Shown: piece by piece, positions 8,275 through 16,629 of the stretch
Layout: every line of letters starts with the position of its first letter
Numbering within the stretch: the stretch's first letter is position 1
Assembly (NCBI GenBank): GCA_021775835.1
Contig: JAJFHC010000293.1
Location: forward strand, 1-33,667
Origin: Hyphomicrobiales bacterium
Lineage (GTDB): Bacteria; Pseudomonadota; Alphaproteobacteria; Rhizobiales; JAJFHC01
Length of the DNA: 33,667 bases
Reading direction: 5' to 3'
The notes under the pieces: model-generated
Seen by the model: only the letters and a program-made list of their open reading frames with translations
Told to the model about the DNA's origin: nothing
Databases searched by the model: none
Translations under genes and position numbers: made by a program

Positions 8275-8316
8275 GCGTTCTGTGTCGGCGCGGTCTCGTT
8301 CTTCGGAAAATGCACC

Positions 8317-8991
8317 TCAGTCGCCGGCGACAAAGAACTGCCAGGTTCCGTCTGCCGAGATGCCGGTACGATAGCCGAAATAGACACCGGACTCTTCCAT
8401 GGTCCGGGCATCGTCCGGATTGACCAGAAGAAAGAGTTCCACTTTCTGGGATCCCGACAGTTTGTTCAGGGGATAAACCGCATGGTAAGGCCAGACGAAC
8501 AACTCGTCCGCTGAACCCGGATCGATCACTGCGTAACCGGCCGACAGCACTTTCAGCATTTCTGCCAGTATCTCGCGGCCTTCTCCATCGCGCGAAACCT
8601 GGCGCCAGTGGGAAATTGCATCGGTCTCGTCGCCAAAGCTGAATGCGAGTGGCAACTCGCCAGCCTCCAGCGGTGCCCGCATCTTCTCCAAGTTGCCCGA
8701 GCGTGCTGCCGATATGATCCAGCGGCGCATCTTCTGAACAGGTTCGGGGAGTTTGCCGATGTCATAGCGGACCACGGGCACAGCCTCCGCCGTACTTTCA
8801 ATACGCTCGCCGTCCTTGTTTCCCGCAGCCGGAGCCTTTGCGCCATCTGTCGTAATCCGTCCCTCGTCCTTTTCTTGAGCGGAAACGGATACCCCGGTCA
8901 CCGCCAATGCAGCGCAAACCAGGGCGACCACCAAAAGGGGTGACCCTGTCGCGTAAGCAATGGGTGCGTTAAAGACAGAACTGTCGCGCAA
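8317..8991 (-). CDS. Secreted alphaproteobacterial protein of unknown function
   Basis: The 224-residue protein starts with a probable Sec signal (PLLVVALVCAALAVTGVSVSA, about residues 18-38, cleavage near SAQE), then a short Lys/Asp-rich linker and a conserved domain from about residue 75. That domain includes PEPVQKMRRWIISAARSGN, LPLAFSFGDETDAI, GEGREILAEML, and a C-terminal GISADGTWQFFVAGD. I recall this C-terminal pattern from hypothetical periplasmic proteins common in Rhizobiales; no function is known to me. The only in-frame start giving a complete signal peptide is TTG at 8991. An ATG 7 nt upstream is out of frame and stops after nine codons. It converges on mttB with a 42-bp gap. Confidence 0.75.
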   Translation of the reverse strand: MRDSSVFNAPIAYATGSPLLVVALVCAALAVTGVSVSAQEKDEGRITTDGAKAPAAGNKDGERIESTAEAVPVVRYDIGKLPEPVQKMRRWIISAARSGNLEKMRAPLEAGELPLAFSFGDETDAISHWRQVSRDGEGREILAEMLKVLSAGYAVIDPGSADELFVWPYHAVYPLNKLSGSQKVELFLLVNPDDARTMEESGVYFGYRTGISADGTWQFFVAGD

Positions 8992-9119
8992 AATTCATAA
9001 CCTGTTGGGCGGTTGCAGAACGATGTTGCGGACTGATTTTGACGGTTTACCGTTGACCGTCAAGCCGATTGTCTCCACACAAAGAGACTTCGTGGTTTTG
9101 GTGATGCATATATACGCCA

Positions 9120-9767
9120 ATGGGCACTCTTGACTGGCAACTCATCCCTTGGGGTGTGGCAATTGGACTGGCGGTATCGGCACCGCTCGGGCCCATCAAT
9201 TTCATGTGCATCCGTCACACGGTGCAGTTCGGTTTCTGGGGCGGCGTATTCACTGGAGTCGGATCGGTACTGGGCGATGTGATCTTCGCGATGGTTGCCG
9301 GGCTTGGCATCACCGCTGTTGCCAGGTTGGTTGCCGAATACACGAACTGGCTTCTTCTCTTCGGAGGCTGTTTTCTTCTCGTGTTGGGCGTTCTCTCCTT
9401 TCGGACAAACGTGAGTGAAGATGAAATTGCGAAAGCCCCGACGGCAGGCCAGCGGGTTGCTATAGTCTCCACGACATTGGCACTGACGTTGACCAATCCC
9501 TTTACGTTCACCGGATTTGTTTCGATGTTCGGGGGGCTTTCGGGGAAATTTGCGACCGGCTCAGGCTATGGACCGCTGGCGATCCTCGTCATTTCCGTGG
9601 CCGTCGGCAGCTCTCTGTGGTGGATATTTCTGGCACGCTTGGTTTCAGCGTTCCGCAACAGGATCGATGCGGCACGTCTGACCGTCATAAACAAAATCAC
9701 CGGGGCGGCGGTTGCCCTGTTCGGCGTCTTCGTCCTTGCGAAACTGGTGTCTGCGGTTATTGCGTAA
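9120..9767 (+). CDS. LysE/RhtB-family amino-acid exporter
   Basis: LysE-superfamily proteins export amino acids or related small molecules through the inner membrane. The 215-residue sequence starts with WGVAIGLAVSAPLGPINFMCIRHT, the conserved N-terminal helix carrying the PxGP motif, followed by a further Gly-rich helix (GGVFTGVGSVLGDVIFAMVAGLG), a loop with LTLTNPFTFTGF, and C-terminal helices, for about six membrane spans in all. The ATG at 9120 has no clear ribosome site. It is divergent from the secreted-protein gene upstream, and its last 11 nt overlap the 3' end of the convergent small gene. The substrate cannot be inferred. Confidence 0.85.
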   Translation: MGTLDWQLIPWGVAIGLAVSAPLGPINFMCIRHTVQFGFWGGVFTGVGSVLGDVIFAMVAGLGITAVARLVAEYTNWLLLFGGCFLLVLGVLSFRTNVSEDEIAKAPTAGQRVAIVSTTLALTLTNPFTFTGFVSMFGGLSGKFATGSGYGPLAILVISVAVGSSLWWIFLARLVSAFRNRIDAARLTVINKITGAAVALFGVFVLAKLVSAVIA

Positions 9768-10017
9768 CCCGGTTCACGGTGAATTCACCGTATCGGATAC
9801 GTTCTGCCAGGCCGTCCGTCATGTTGGCGACCGCATCCTCGCCATAGGTCACGACCATGTCGCTGAGGGCTGCGAAAATGGCGGCTGTGGCAAGCATGTC
9901 CGGATCGACGCCGTCATAGACACCTTCCTCCCATGCATCGAGTATATAACGAAGAGCTGCCTGTTTCTGTTCTTGAATCTGCTGTTCTTCAGCGTCTTCG
10001 ACATCGACCTTGAGCAT
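9757..10017 (-). CDS. Small conserved acidic protein, function unknown
   Basis: This 86-residue protein is soluble and acidic. It has a Gln/Glu-rich N-terminal helix (EDAEEQQIQEQKQAALRYILDAWEEG) and a second helical part, LATAAIFAALSDMVVTYGEDAVANMTDGLAERI. I do not recognise a named domain. It looks genuine because it has even amphipathic helices, a start at 10017 with an AGG ribosome element about 8 nt upstream, and no competing gene on the other strand apart from an 11-nt overlap with the lysE-type gene end. Confidence 0.6.
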   Translation of the reverse strand: MLKVDVEDAEEQQIQEQKQAALRYILDAWEEGVYDGVDPDMLATAAIFAALSDMVVTYGEDAVANMTDGLAERIRYGEFTVNRVTQ

Positions 10018-10219
10018 AATTTACCTACTGGGACACAACCAACAATCAAACAGTCTGGATCCAATGGGACACCGAAAAAACCACGATCCAGAATGGTTAG
10101 ACAAGCCGTGTCGGGTCGATAAGGATTGCCCCGATCACGAACATGCTTTCTAGCATAACCCAGCGCAGGCGTTTTTAGAAAGTAAATAAAAGGTTAATGA
10201 GCCAAGCTCACTCCAATTG

Positions 10220-10627
10220 TTAGTATTCTGCCCGTTCCAACGCCATAGCCTGGGAGAGCCTCTGGCCTTCCTGAGCGAATTTTTCTGCCTGCAAATATGC
10301 TGAATCCGTGCAGCTTTGGTAGGAACGCTGGTGGCCGCGGTAGCCCTTGTTGAACTGGCGCACCAGCCGGGCCCGCCGGGACGGTGATGGGGATTCCGCG
10401 TCGAGCAGGCGGATCATCTGGTCACGCCAGAGTTGTCCTTCATTGGCACCACAGATATTGCGCAGGTGATGCATGGCGCCAAGGACCTCGGACAGCCTCA
10501 TGAGTTTCTGGGCATAGGGCGCGCCGGCGCTCTGCGCGGAGGCAGGGCTTGCCAGTGCTGCCATCTGCAACAATGCAACCGCCAGCACCGCCTTCAGCAA
10601 GATCGGTTTGAGAGAAATTCGGTTCAT
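10220..10627 (-). CDS. TIGR02301-type secreted protein
   Basis: The 135-residue protein begins with a signal peptide (MNRISLKPILLKAVLAVALL, cleavage after ASAQ near residue 32). The mature part shows the pattern I associate with TIGR02301, an uncharacterised alphaproteobacterial family: Y-x-x-K-L-M-R-L-S-E-V-L-G-A-x-H-x-L-R, then C-x-x-x-E-G-x-x-W-R-x-x-M, F-N-x-G-Y-R, and YQSCTDSA. Two Cys in the mature protein could form a periplasmic disulfide. The ATG at 10627 is preferred because it gives a normal signal peptide; ATG at 10669 would add 14 residues and is possible. Function is unknown. Confidence 0.8.
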   Translation of the reverse strand: MNRISLKPILLKAVLAVALLQMAALASPASAQSAGAPYAQKLMRLSEVLGAMHHLRNICGANEGQLWRDQMIRLLDAESPSPSRRARLVRQFNKGYRGHQRSYQSCTDSAYLQAEKFAQEGQRLSQAMALERAEY

Positions 10628-10731
10628 GAATCCAAGTGAACGCGCGTGTCGCGTCCTGTTTGCCGTCATCGTCCTGAAACCTAGTGATTCTCGGCTCCAA
10701 TGTCGAGAGTGCCAGGACAAAGTCTGATGAT

Positions 10732-11769
10732 TTACTCCTGCCTGATTTTCAGTGCCGGGTGAAAGGCATTGACCACAAAGGCAAAGGTGACATCGTAGAC
10801 GATATCCTCAAGGCCCTTGTCCGTGCGTTTCTGAACCGTCACGTTGCCCACATCGCGGCCTTCGGAAATACGCGATGCTTCAAGGGCTGAGTTCTGCCCT
10901 TGAGTCCACTTCAGAACGATACCGTCGACATCCACTTGCTTTTTCTCCGACAGGAACTTCAATGCAATCGCCTGCGGTTTTCCGCCAGCCTCGAACGCGA
11001 CCACGCGGGCCATGGGATTGATGTAAGTGGGTAACCCACCCGGGATCGCGAAGATCGGATAGGGAGAATCACGCTGGTCGTAGTTCTGGTAGGGGTTGAT
11101 GCCGTACCGGCGCATGCCTGGATTGTTGGGCACGAGGACCTGACCGTCAGGATGGCGTTCTTTGAACTGGGCGTAGGATTCCATTCGGGCGGGGATCGAC
11201 TTGAGTTTGCTGCCGGTCATCTCGCCGACGATTGCTTCGCCGATAAACTGCTGCCACCAGCTCTCGGTCTGCCGGTCATACATGACTAGGTCGGAATTGC
11301 GCAGTTTTCCGGTGGTGCCAAAATCGAGAACCTTGGAACCCAACCTTCTGTCGAAGACGACTGCTGAATTACAAAGCGGGCAATAGGTCACCGACACGGG
11401 CGTGTCGCCGATCTGGTCGTTGACGATTTCATGCCACATCAGAACCCGCACCGGATAGGCACGAACGAGATCATCCAGTGCGACGGTGATGACCGGCTCT
11501 GTATCCCCGATATCTGTAACATCTGCCTGGGATGCAAATTTCGGCTTGTCGATTGGCGGTATGCCATCCTTGGGCGGGCCGCCGGAGAGGATCTCTGAAT
11601 AGTCGATGGCGGCATTCGAGAAGTCGGTCTTTGACCATCCCTCTGCTTTCCAGCGCTGTGCCCGCGGGTCATTGGCATCGGCGCCTAGCGACGCGGTGGT
11701 GAATCCGACTCCTGCAACGAGGACGAAGACAAGCAGCAGAAACGGTGTATTTTTCAATGTTCTGGTCAT
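10732..11769 (-). CDS. DUF3179-domain protein, exported
   Basis: The 345-residue protein has an N-terminal signal (MTRTLKNTPFLLLVFVLVAG, then ATASLGA-like cleavage area) and a DUF3179 domain over most of the rest. Diagnostic stretches are P-x-I-D-K-P-K-F, RAYPVRVLMWHEIVND, the Cys pair in TYCPLCNSA, FGTTGKLRNSDLVMYDR, and TESWWQQFIGEAIVGEM. DUF3179 proteins have no established function; the C-x-x-C and His residues hint at metal or thiol chemistry. The ATG at 11769 follows GAGG by 5 nt. The NUDIX gene lies 40 bp upstream on the same strand and may be co-transcribed, with no obvious functional link. Confidence 0.85.
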   Translation of the reverse strand: MTRTLKNTPFLLLVFVLVAGVGFTTASLGADANDPRAQRWKAEGWSKTDFSNAAIDYSEILSGGPPKDGIPPIDKPKFASQADVTDIGDTEPVITVALDDLVRAYPVRVLMWHEIVNDQIGDTPVSVTYCPLCNSAVVFDRRLGSKVLDFGTTGKLRNSDLVMYDRQTESWWQQFIGEAIVGEMTGSKLKSIPARMESYAQFKERHPDGQVLVPNNPGMRRYGINPYQNYDQRDSPYPIFAIPGGLPTYINPMARVVAFEAGGKPQAIALKFLSEKKQVDVDGIVLKWTQGQNSALEASRISEGRDVGNVTVQKRTDKGLEDIVYDVTFAFVVNAFHPALKIRQE

Positions 11770-11809
11770 GATACCTCAAAGACTGCCTTCAAATTGCCGT
11801 GACCGCCAA

Positions 11810-12247
11810 TCAAACCGCCGTGAAATGGTTCTGCGCCCTGCCGAGGACCGTGTCCAGGTTTGGGGTGTGCGGTCTGGACAGGGCCTCGTCCATGGACAGC
11901 CATTCAGCGCGTGCAGCATCGTCGCCGGCCTCTACGACACCGTTCAGGTAGGGACCACCGAACACCACGATGGCGTAATGGCGCGTGGCGCGATTGTCCG
12001 CGTCGCGCCGTATCACGTCCACCACATCAACTAGGGTATCCAGTTGGGCGCGGGCACTGGTTTCCTCGAACAGCTCCCGGTGGGCCGCATCACGCAAGGC
12101 CTCCCCAAAACGGACGTGACCGCCCGGCAGACTCCACAATCCCTCGTTGGGGGTTTGACCTCGCTGGACGATCAGGAACCGGCCGTCTCTCCAGACGCAA
12201 GCGCTGACTCCAAGCCGTGGCACTTCTATCGATTGGTCGTTGGACAT
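11810..12247 (-). CDS. NUDIX hydrolase (MutT/ADP-ribose pyrophosphatase type)
   Basis: This 145-residue protein has a Nudix box at residues 43-65: G-H-V-R-F-G-E followed by RELFEE, with the usual Gly near the end replaced by Ser (EETSA). It is preceded by GLWSLPGG, as in COG1051 members. These enzymes cleave nucleoside diphosphates linked to another moiety and are cytoplasmic. The C-terminal part (AEWLSMDEAL) is typical of the fold. The substrate cannot be predicted. It is divergent from the yedK-like gene across 68 bp. Confidence 0.88.
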   Translation of the reverse strand: MSNDQSIEVPRLGVSACVWRDGRFLIVQRGQTPNEGLWSLPGGHVRFGEALRDAAHRELFEETSARAQLDTLVDVVDVIRRDADNRATRHYAIVVFGGPYLNGVVEAGDDAARAEWLSMDEALSRPHTPNLDTVLGRAQNHFTAV

Positions 12248-12315
12248 GAGCCTGGTTCCGTGGTGATTATCGTTGTTCTATAGTCGGCAAAACGCGGTTA
12301 CCAAAGGTCCAGGCA

Positions 12316-13050
12316 ATGTGCGGGCGATATGCAATCACGTCACCCCCTGAGGCGGTCAGAGAGTTTGCCGGTTACATGGATCGGCCAAATTTTCCGCCCC
12401 GCTACAACATTGCGCCGACCCAGCCTGTTCCCATCATAAGACAGGACGACGGCGTGCGGCAATTCTCGCTGGTGCGCTGGGGACTGGTGCCGAGCTGGTC
12501 AAAACAGGTCAACGCCTCCAATCCACTGATCAACGCCCGTGCCGAGACCATTTTTGAGAAACCCTCGTTCAAGAATGCCATACGCCGGCGGCGCTGTCTG
12601 TTTCCACTCGATGGTTTCTACGAATGGTACCGCGGCGCTCCCAGGCGTCAGGCCTACTATGTCCGCGCCCGCGATCATGGCCTTTATGCAATCGGCGGGG
12701 TTTGGGAATACTGGACGAGCGCCGACGGCAGCGAGCTTGAATCGGCCGCCATGATTACGACCGAGGCCAATGGGACCCTGGCGCCGATCCACCATCGTAT
12801 GCCGGTGATCATCGCCCCGTCTGAATTCGATCGCTGGCTTTCCACCGATGAAACCGAAGCGCGGGAGGTGTCGGACCTGCTCGCACCCTCGTCAGACGAC
12901 CTGCTGGAAGCGGTTGCCATCAGTGACCGGGTCAACAAGGTCGCCAATGATGACCCGGACGTGCAGACACCGGTGACGCTTGATGAATCTGGATTGCTTG
13001 AAGACGACCCGGACACTGACAAAGACAACGATCAGCTTTCCTTGTTCTAA
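12316..13050 (+). CDS. SOS response-associated peptidase family protein (YedK/HMCES)
   Basis: YedK/HMCES proteins form a stable thiazolidine crosslink to abasic sites in single-stranded DNA through Cys2. The N-terminus M-C-G-R-Y is intact, so the ATG at 12316 is certain because Cys2 must become the N-terminal residue after Met removal. Other conserved positions are NIAPTQ (31-36), RWGLVPSW (54-61), NARAET (Asn73), FYEW with Glu103, and IHHRMP with His160. The 244 residues include a family-typical SRAP domain and an acidic C-terminal tail (after about 215). The leader contains no GTTC-N7-GTTC alphaproteobacterial LexA box, so SOS control is not evident here. Confidence 0.93.
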   Translation: MCGRYAITSPPEAVREFAGYMDRPNFPPRYNIAPTQPVPIIRQDDGVRQFSLVRWGLVPSWSKQVNASNPLINARAETIFEKPSFKNAIRRRRCLFPLDGFYEWYRGAPRRQAYYVRARDHGLYAIGGVWEYWTSADGSELESAAMITTEANGTLAPIHHRMPVIIAPSEFDRWLSTDETEAREVSDLLAPSSDDLLEAVAISDRVNKVANDDPDVQTPVTLDESGLLEDDPDTDKDNDQLSLF

Positions 13051-13081
13051 GACAATCAAACTTGATCAGTGGTCCCATGCC

Positions 13082-13160
13082 AACAAAGGCCGTTCACCGG
13101 CCTTGAGCCGGTGCCCACTCGCGCTTGCCGCGGGTCAATGGCGACGTGGATTGGATGCCG
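13082..13160. repeat. Hairpin-rich 79-bp repeat, copy 1
   Basis: It matches copy 2 at a constant offset of 157 bp with 73 of 79 bases identical; the first 42 are identical. It can fold as two mutually exclusive hairpins, AAGGCCG/CGGCCTT (13086-13104) and CACCGGC/GCCGGTG (13095-13113), plus a third, ACTCGCG/CGCGGGT (13117-13135). A further 6-bp stem GCCGGG/CCCGGC (13157-13174) follows at its end. It sits between convergent genes, so a REP-like element or bidirectional transcription barrier is plausible. Confidence 0.75.
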
Positions 13161-13238
13161 GGTCGGCGCCCGGCAAACGGTTATCGGCATCGGGTTCAAT
13201 CTTCACAATGACGGCAATCGGCTGTTCTACGGCCCTTA

Positions 13239-13317
13239 AACAAAGGCCGTTCACCGGCCTTGAGCCGGTGCCCACTCGCGATTGCTGCGAGTCAATGGCG
13301 ACGTGGTCTGGTTGCCG
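13239..13317. repeat. Hairpin-rich 79-bp repeat, copy 2
   Basis: Second copy of the element at 13082. Its third stem (ACTCGCG with TGCGAGT, 13274-13292) differs from copy 1 at two paired positions: T-G becomes T-A and G-C becomes G-T, so pairing is kept in both. The remaining difference in this section is in the loop. The end of this copy lies 28 bp from the stop codon of the convergent acetyltransferase. The 78 bp between the copies contain no gene. Confidence 0.75.
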
Positions 13318-13345
13318 TCTCAAAGCCCGTAAAACGGCACACCAT

Positions 13346-13786
13346 TTAGATATCGCCACGTTTTGCCGGATCGAGCCAGCGGGCCATTGCCGTGCGGGGT
13401 TCGTGCAGGTAACCGATCGATTCATAGAAACCCCGGACTTCAGTGTTCTCTTCGCGTATCAGCAGATTGAGTTTCCAGACGCCTTTCGCGATCAGCCAGT
13501 CTTCCGCGGCCGTCATGACGTCGCGGCCATATCCCGACCCCTGGCAGTCGGGATCAACCGAGACGTAATACACCGTACCGCGATGACCGTCGTGACCGAC
13601 CATGACACTGGCGACAATCCGGCCGTCCACCTCTCCAACCAGGATCTCTGTCGACAGACTCTGTCGTGCAAATTCGATATCGGTGTGGGGGTCATTGTGC
13701 GGCCGGGTCAGCCCGGCGCGTTTCCAAAGGTCCACAACATGTTCAACGTCACTGTCCTCAATCGGGCGAAACGCAAGTCCGTTCAT
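13346..13786 (-). CDS. ypeA: GNAT-family acetyltransferase, YpeA type
   Basis: A GNAT N-acetyltransferase of 146 residues, close in size and pattern to E. coli YpeA. Matching parts are VVDLWKRAGLTRPHNDP (18-34), GEVDGRIVASVMVGHDGHRGTVYYVSVDP (about 51-79), the acetyl-CoA loop C-Q-G-S-G-Y-G (81-87), and EENTEVRGFYESIGY near residue 120. The acceptor substrate is unknown. It follows the FAD oxidoreductase on the same strand with only 3 bp between stop and start, so translational coupling is likely. Confidence 0.85.
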   Translation of the reverse strand: MNGLAFRPIEDSDVEHVVDLWKRAGLTRPHNDPHTDIEFARQSLSTEILVGEVDGRIVASVMVGHDGHRGTVYYVSVDPDCQGSGYGRDVMTAAEDWLIAKGVWKLNLLIREENTEVRGFYESIGYLHEPRTAMARWLDPAKRGDI

Positions 13787-13789
13787 CTT

Positions 13790-15229
13790 TCAGGCCTCAT
13801 ACGGGGGCAGCACTTTGCCGGGGTTGAGAATGCCGGCAGGGTCAAGGGTGGACTTCAGCTGGCGCATCAGGTCCAGTTCCACCGGATCTTTGATGGCCGG
13901 CATCATGTCCCGTTTCATGCGCCCGATGCCATGCTCCGCACTGATCGACCCGTCATAAGAGAGGACGATCTCGTGGACAATGTCGTTGACTGCTTCCCAT
14001 TGGGAAAGAAAGGCGGCTTTGTCGCCATCAATGGGCTGGCTGATATTGAAATGGACGTTACCGTCGCCGATGTGGCCGAACGCCACCGGACGGGCGCCGG
14101 GAACATGTGTCACCACCGCGTCACTTGCCTCTCGGATAAAGGCAGGCATTTTCGACACCGGCACGGAGATGTCATGCTTGATGCTGCCGCCTTCTTTTTT
14201 CTGAACCTCGGACATGCCGGTACGCAGCGACCACAACGCACTCGCCTGGGTGCCGGATTCGGCGATTGTGGCGTCCGCGATAAGACCGGCTTCGAAACCT
14301 GATTCCAGTATCCGTTCGCAGGGATCCCTGAGGGCGCCTTCGCTCTCGCCGCCGGACAATTCCATCAGGACATACCAGTCGTGTTCCTCGGTGAGGGGGT
14401 CACGGGCACCTGGAAGATGGCGCAAAACGAACTCGAGTCCGATCCGCGGCATGATTTCGAACCCTGTAACCCGCCCACCTGAGATGGCATTGGCATGGGC
14501 GAGCAGCTCGACAGATGCTTCCGGGTTTGCGACCGCAATGAAAGCGGTGGCCACGTCGCGCGGCTTGGGAAAGAGCTTCAGCACAGCGGCCGTGATCACC
14601 CCCAGAGTGCCTTCCGCGCCGATAAACAGGTTCGTGAGGTTGTACCCGGTATTGTCCTTGCGTAACGCCCGCAACCCGTTCCAGATGCGCCCGTCGGCCA
14701 GAACGACCTCGAGGCCGAGAACGAGGTTACGCGCATTGCCGTAGGCCAGCACCGCCGTACCGCCGGCATTCGACGACAGGTTGCCGCCGATCTGACAACT
14801 GCCTTCCGACCCGAGCGACAGGGGAAACAGACGGTCGTTGCGGTCGGCTTCAGCCTGGACTGACGCCAGGACACAACCGGCTTCGACCGTGATCGTATTG
14901 TCGAGAGGGTCGACGCTTCTGACCTGGTTCAACCGGCCCAGGGACAGCACGATTTCATTGCCTGACTCGAATGGAATCTGACCACCGACCAACCCGGTAT
15001 TCCCGCCCTGGGGAACAACTGCCGTGCCGGTCCTGTTGGCGATCTCCAGAATGCCGGAGACTTCCTGTGTGGATCCGGGCCGCAGGACCATCGCCGCCTT
15101 GCCAAAATACCGGTCACGTCCCTCGCGCAGATAGTTCGACATTTCTTTAGTCCCGGTGATCGCATGGCCGGGACCGACAACTGCAGCCAGTTGTCCAAGG
15201 ACATCGTCGGTGGGTGAGGAGTTTATCAT
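13790..15229 (-). CDS. GlcD-like FAD-binding 2-hydroxyacid oxidoreductase
   Basis: A VAO-type flavoenzyme of 479 residues that oxidises a D-2-hydroxyacid. The FAD_binding_4 half shows PQGGNTGLVGGQIP (73-86), GNLSSNAGGTAVLAYGNARN and FIGAEGTLGVITAA. The FAD-oxidase_C half ends with the signature SAEHGIGRMKRD near residue 445. The closest recalled relatives are D-2-hydroxyglutarate dehydrogenases and D-lactate dehydrogenases, which share these motifs; the substrate cannot be resolved by eye. It would pass electrons to an acceptor other than oxygen. The ATG at 15229 begins the family's N-terminus. The YpeA-type gene follows directly. Confidence 0.87.
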   Translation of the reverse strand: MINSSPTDDVLGQLAAVVGPGHAITGTKEMSNYLREGRDRYFGKAAMVLRPGSTQEVSGILEIANRTGTAVVPQGGNTGLVGGQIPFESGNEIVLSLGRLNQVRSVDPLDNTITVEAGCVLASVQAEADRNDRLFPLSLGSEGSCQIGGNLSSNAGGTAVLAYGNARNLVLGLEVVLADGRIWNGLRALRKDNTGYNLTNLFIGAEGTLGVITAAVLKLFPKPRDVATAFIAVANPEASVELLAHANAISGGRVTGFEIMPRIGLEFVLRHLPGARDPLTEEHDWYVLMELSGGESEGALRDPCERILESGFEAGLIADATIAESGTQASALWSLRTGMSEVQKKEGGSIKHDISVPVSKMPAFIREASDAVVTHVPGARPVAFGHIGDGNVHFNISQPIDGDKAAFLSQWEAVNDIVHEIVLSYDGSISAEHGIGRMKRDMMPAIKDPVELDLMRQLKSTLDPAGILNPGKVLPPYEA

Positions 15230-15458
15230 TGCTTAACGGTTCCGGTTCATGCTGCATTTTGGATAGTGTGTATTGAGCGTCAAGTCCAGCACAGCTCATC
15301 CTCAACCTTCACTTCAGGTTGATGTCGGTTTCGCGGCTCCAGACCCGTCGGACGCCGCCTCAGATGTCACATTAAGACACGCACCAAATCTCAAAAAATC
15401 AACTAGTTATTAACGAAAAGTGAATCGATTTGTCCGATGCCGCGCGACGTGTCGTGAA

Positions 15459-16451
15459 CTAGACCACTGCCTCGTCGCGTGGCGCGGCAGCCCGTCTGAG
15501 ACGGTCGTTGATGGCCTCGCCAAGACCATGGTCGGGGATCGGCATGACCGCGATGCGCGCTGCGCAAAGGCTGTCGAGGCGGCGCATGTAGGCAAACAGA
15601 TTTGCGGTGGCTTCGGTCAGGTCACCGGTCGGGCTGAGGTTGAGGACAGACCCTGTTGTCTCCGGCACCGACGCTCCAAAGGCAAGCAGGGCTTCGCCTT
15701 CCTCGACGTCGGTTGCCTCAAGTCGAACGGCGGAACGAGGTGCATAATGGCTCACAAGTTGACCCGGTGCGATGGGCGCCGAAGGGTTCGAGGAACCATC
15801 AGCCAGAGGCTGTCCAAGAACCTTCTCCAGGACCTTTCTCGGAACACCACCGGTCCGCAACAGGCAAGGTCCGGTAGCGCTCATGCCGACAATCGTCGAT
15901 TCAATGCCGATGTCACAAGGACCGCCATCAAGGATCATCGCAATGTCGTCACCGAGATCTTCACGCACATGATCGGCCGTGGTCGGGCTGATCCGTCCGG
16001 ATCGGTTGGCACTGGGGGCAACGATCGGGAAGTCTGCCGCCGTCAGCAGGGCTCGGGCGAGCGGGTGCGCGGGAACCCGGATCGCCACAGTGTCGAGTCC
16101 GGCGGAGGCCAGCAGCGAGACCGGACAGTTCTTGCGCCTCGGGACAACAAGTGTCAGCGGACCGGGCCAAAAGGCCTCGGCCAATGTCAGGGCAGCCCCG
16201 TCGAATTCGGCAACCGATGTCGCTTGGTCGAGGGATGCCATATGCACGATCAGGGGGTTGAAGCGGGGCCGGCCCTTGGTCTCGAATATCCGCGCCACCG
16301 CCAGATCGTTTGTGGCATCACCGCCCAGTCCGTAGACCGTCTCCGTAGGAAAAGCCACGAGAAGGCCCTGGCGCAGAAGCTTCGCCGCCCGGTCGATGTC
16401 AGGGGATGGCGCCTGTTCTGAACCACTGTTCGCTGAATCGTAATTGCACAT
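15459..16451 (-). CDS. Threonylcarbamoyl-AMP synthase, Sua5 type
   Basis: This enzyme makes L-threonylcarbamoyladenylate from threonine, bicarbonate and ATP for the universal t6A37 modification of tRNAs reading ANN codons. The YrdC-like domain shows FPTETVYGLGGDA, K-G-R-P-R-F-N-P-L-I-V-H, AFWPGPLTLV, VAIRVPAHP and PSANRSGRISPT. A C-terminal Sua5 domain (about residues 215-330), starting after the PGQLVSHYAPR linker, makes this the long Sua5 form rather than the short TsaC form. The ATG at 16451 gives a 27-residue lead-in. A GTG at 16529 would extend it by 26 residues without visible homology or ribosome site. Confidence 0.9.
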   Translation of the reverse strand: MCNYDSANSGSEQAPSPDIDRAAKLLRQGLLVAFPTETVYGLGGDATNDLAVARIFETKGRPRFNPLIVHMASLDQATSVAEFDGAALTLAEAFWPGPLTLVVPRRKNCPVSLLASAGLDTVAIRVPAHPLARALLTAADFPIVAPSANRSGRISPTTADHVREDLGDDIAMILDGGPCDIGIESTIVGMSATGPCLLRTGGVPRKVLEKVLGQPLADGSSNPSAPIAPGQLVSHYAPRSAVRLEATDVEEGEALLAFGASVPETTGSVLNLSPTGDLTEATANLFAYMRRLDSLCAARIAVMPIPDHGLGEAINDRLRRAAAPRDEAVV

Positions 16452-16629
16452 TGACGTCGATCTGTTGCCCGCTAAAGTCGGTGCGAAACGAAGAAACACC
16501 CGACTTGCCCGTTTGGGCGTGTACTGCACATGAACGGCGGTTTAAGCACAGGTCCCGGTCGCGTCAAGCGGACACTGCATACCGTTTGCCCATGACAGCA
16601 TCTTCAAGAGGGATCGCCAGAGGAATTGA

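Noticed and set aside
12248..12315. LexA/SOS box in front of the yedK-like gene
   Set aside because: Two GTTC words occur but are 16 bp apart rather than the 7 bp expected for an alphaproteobacterial site.
13051..13345. CRISPR array
   Set aside because: Only two copies of the repeat exist, each 79 bp and strongly structured, with no cas genes or regular spacers.
12980..14302. A 440-codon plus-strand frame reading through the repeats
   Set aside because: It crosses the hairpin repeats and runs antisense to the acetyltransferase and the FAD oxidoreductase, both of which are well supported.
15303..15321. Terminator hairpin CAACCT/AGGTTG between the Sua5-type and GlcD-like genes
   Set aside because: The 6-bp stem has a 7-nt loop and no T-tract on either strand, and it lies about 140 bp past the Sua5-type stop.
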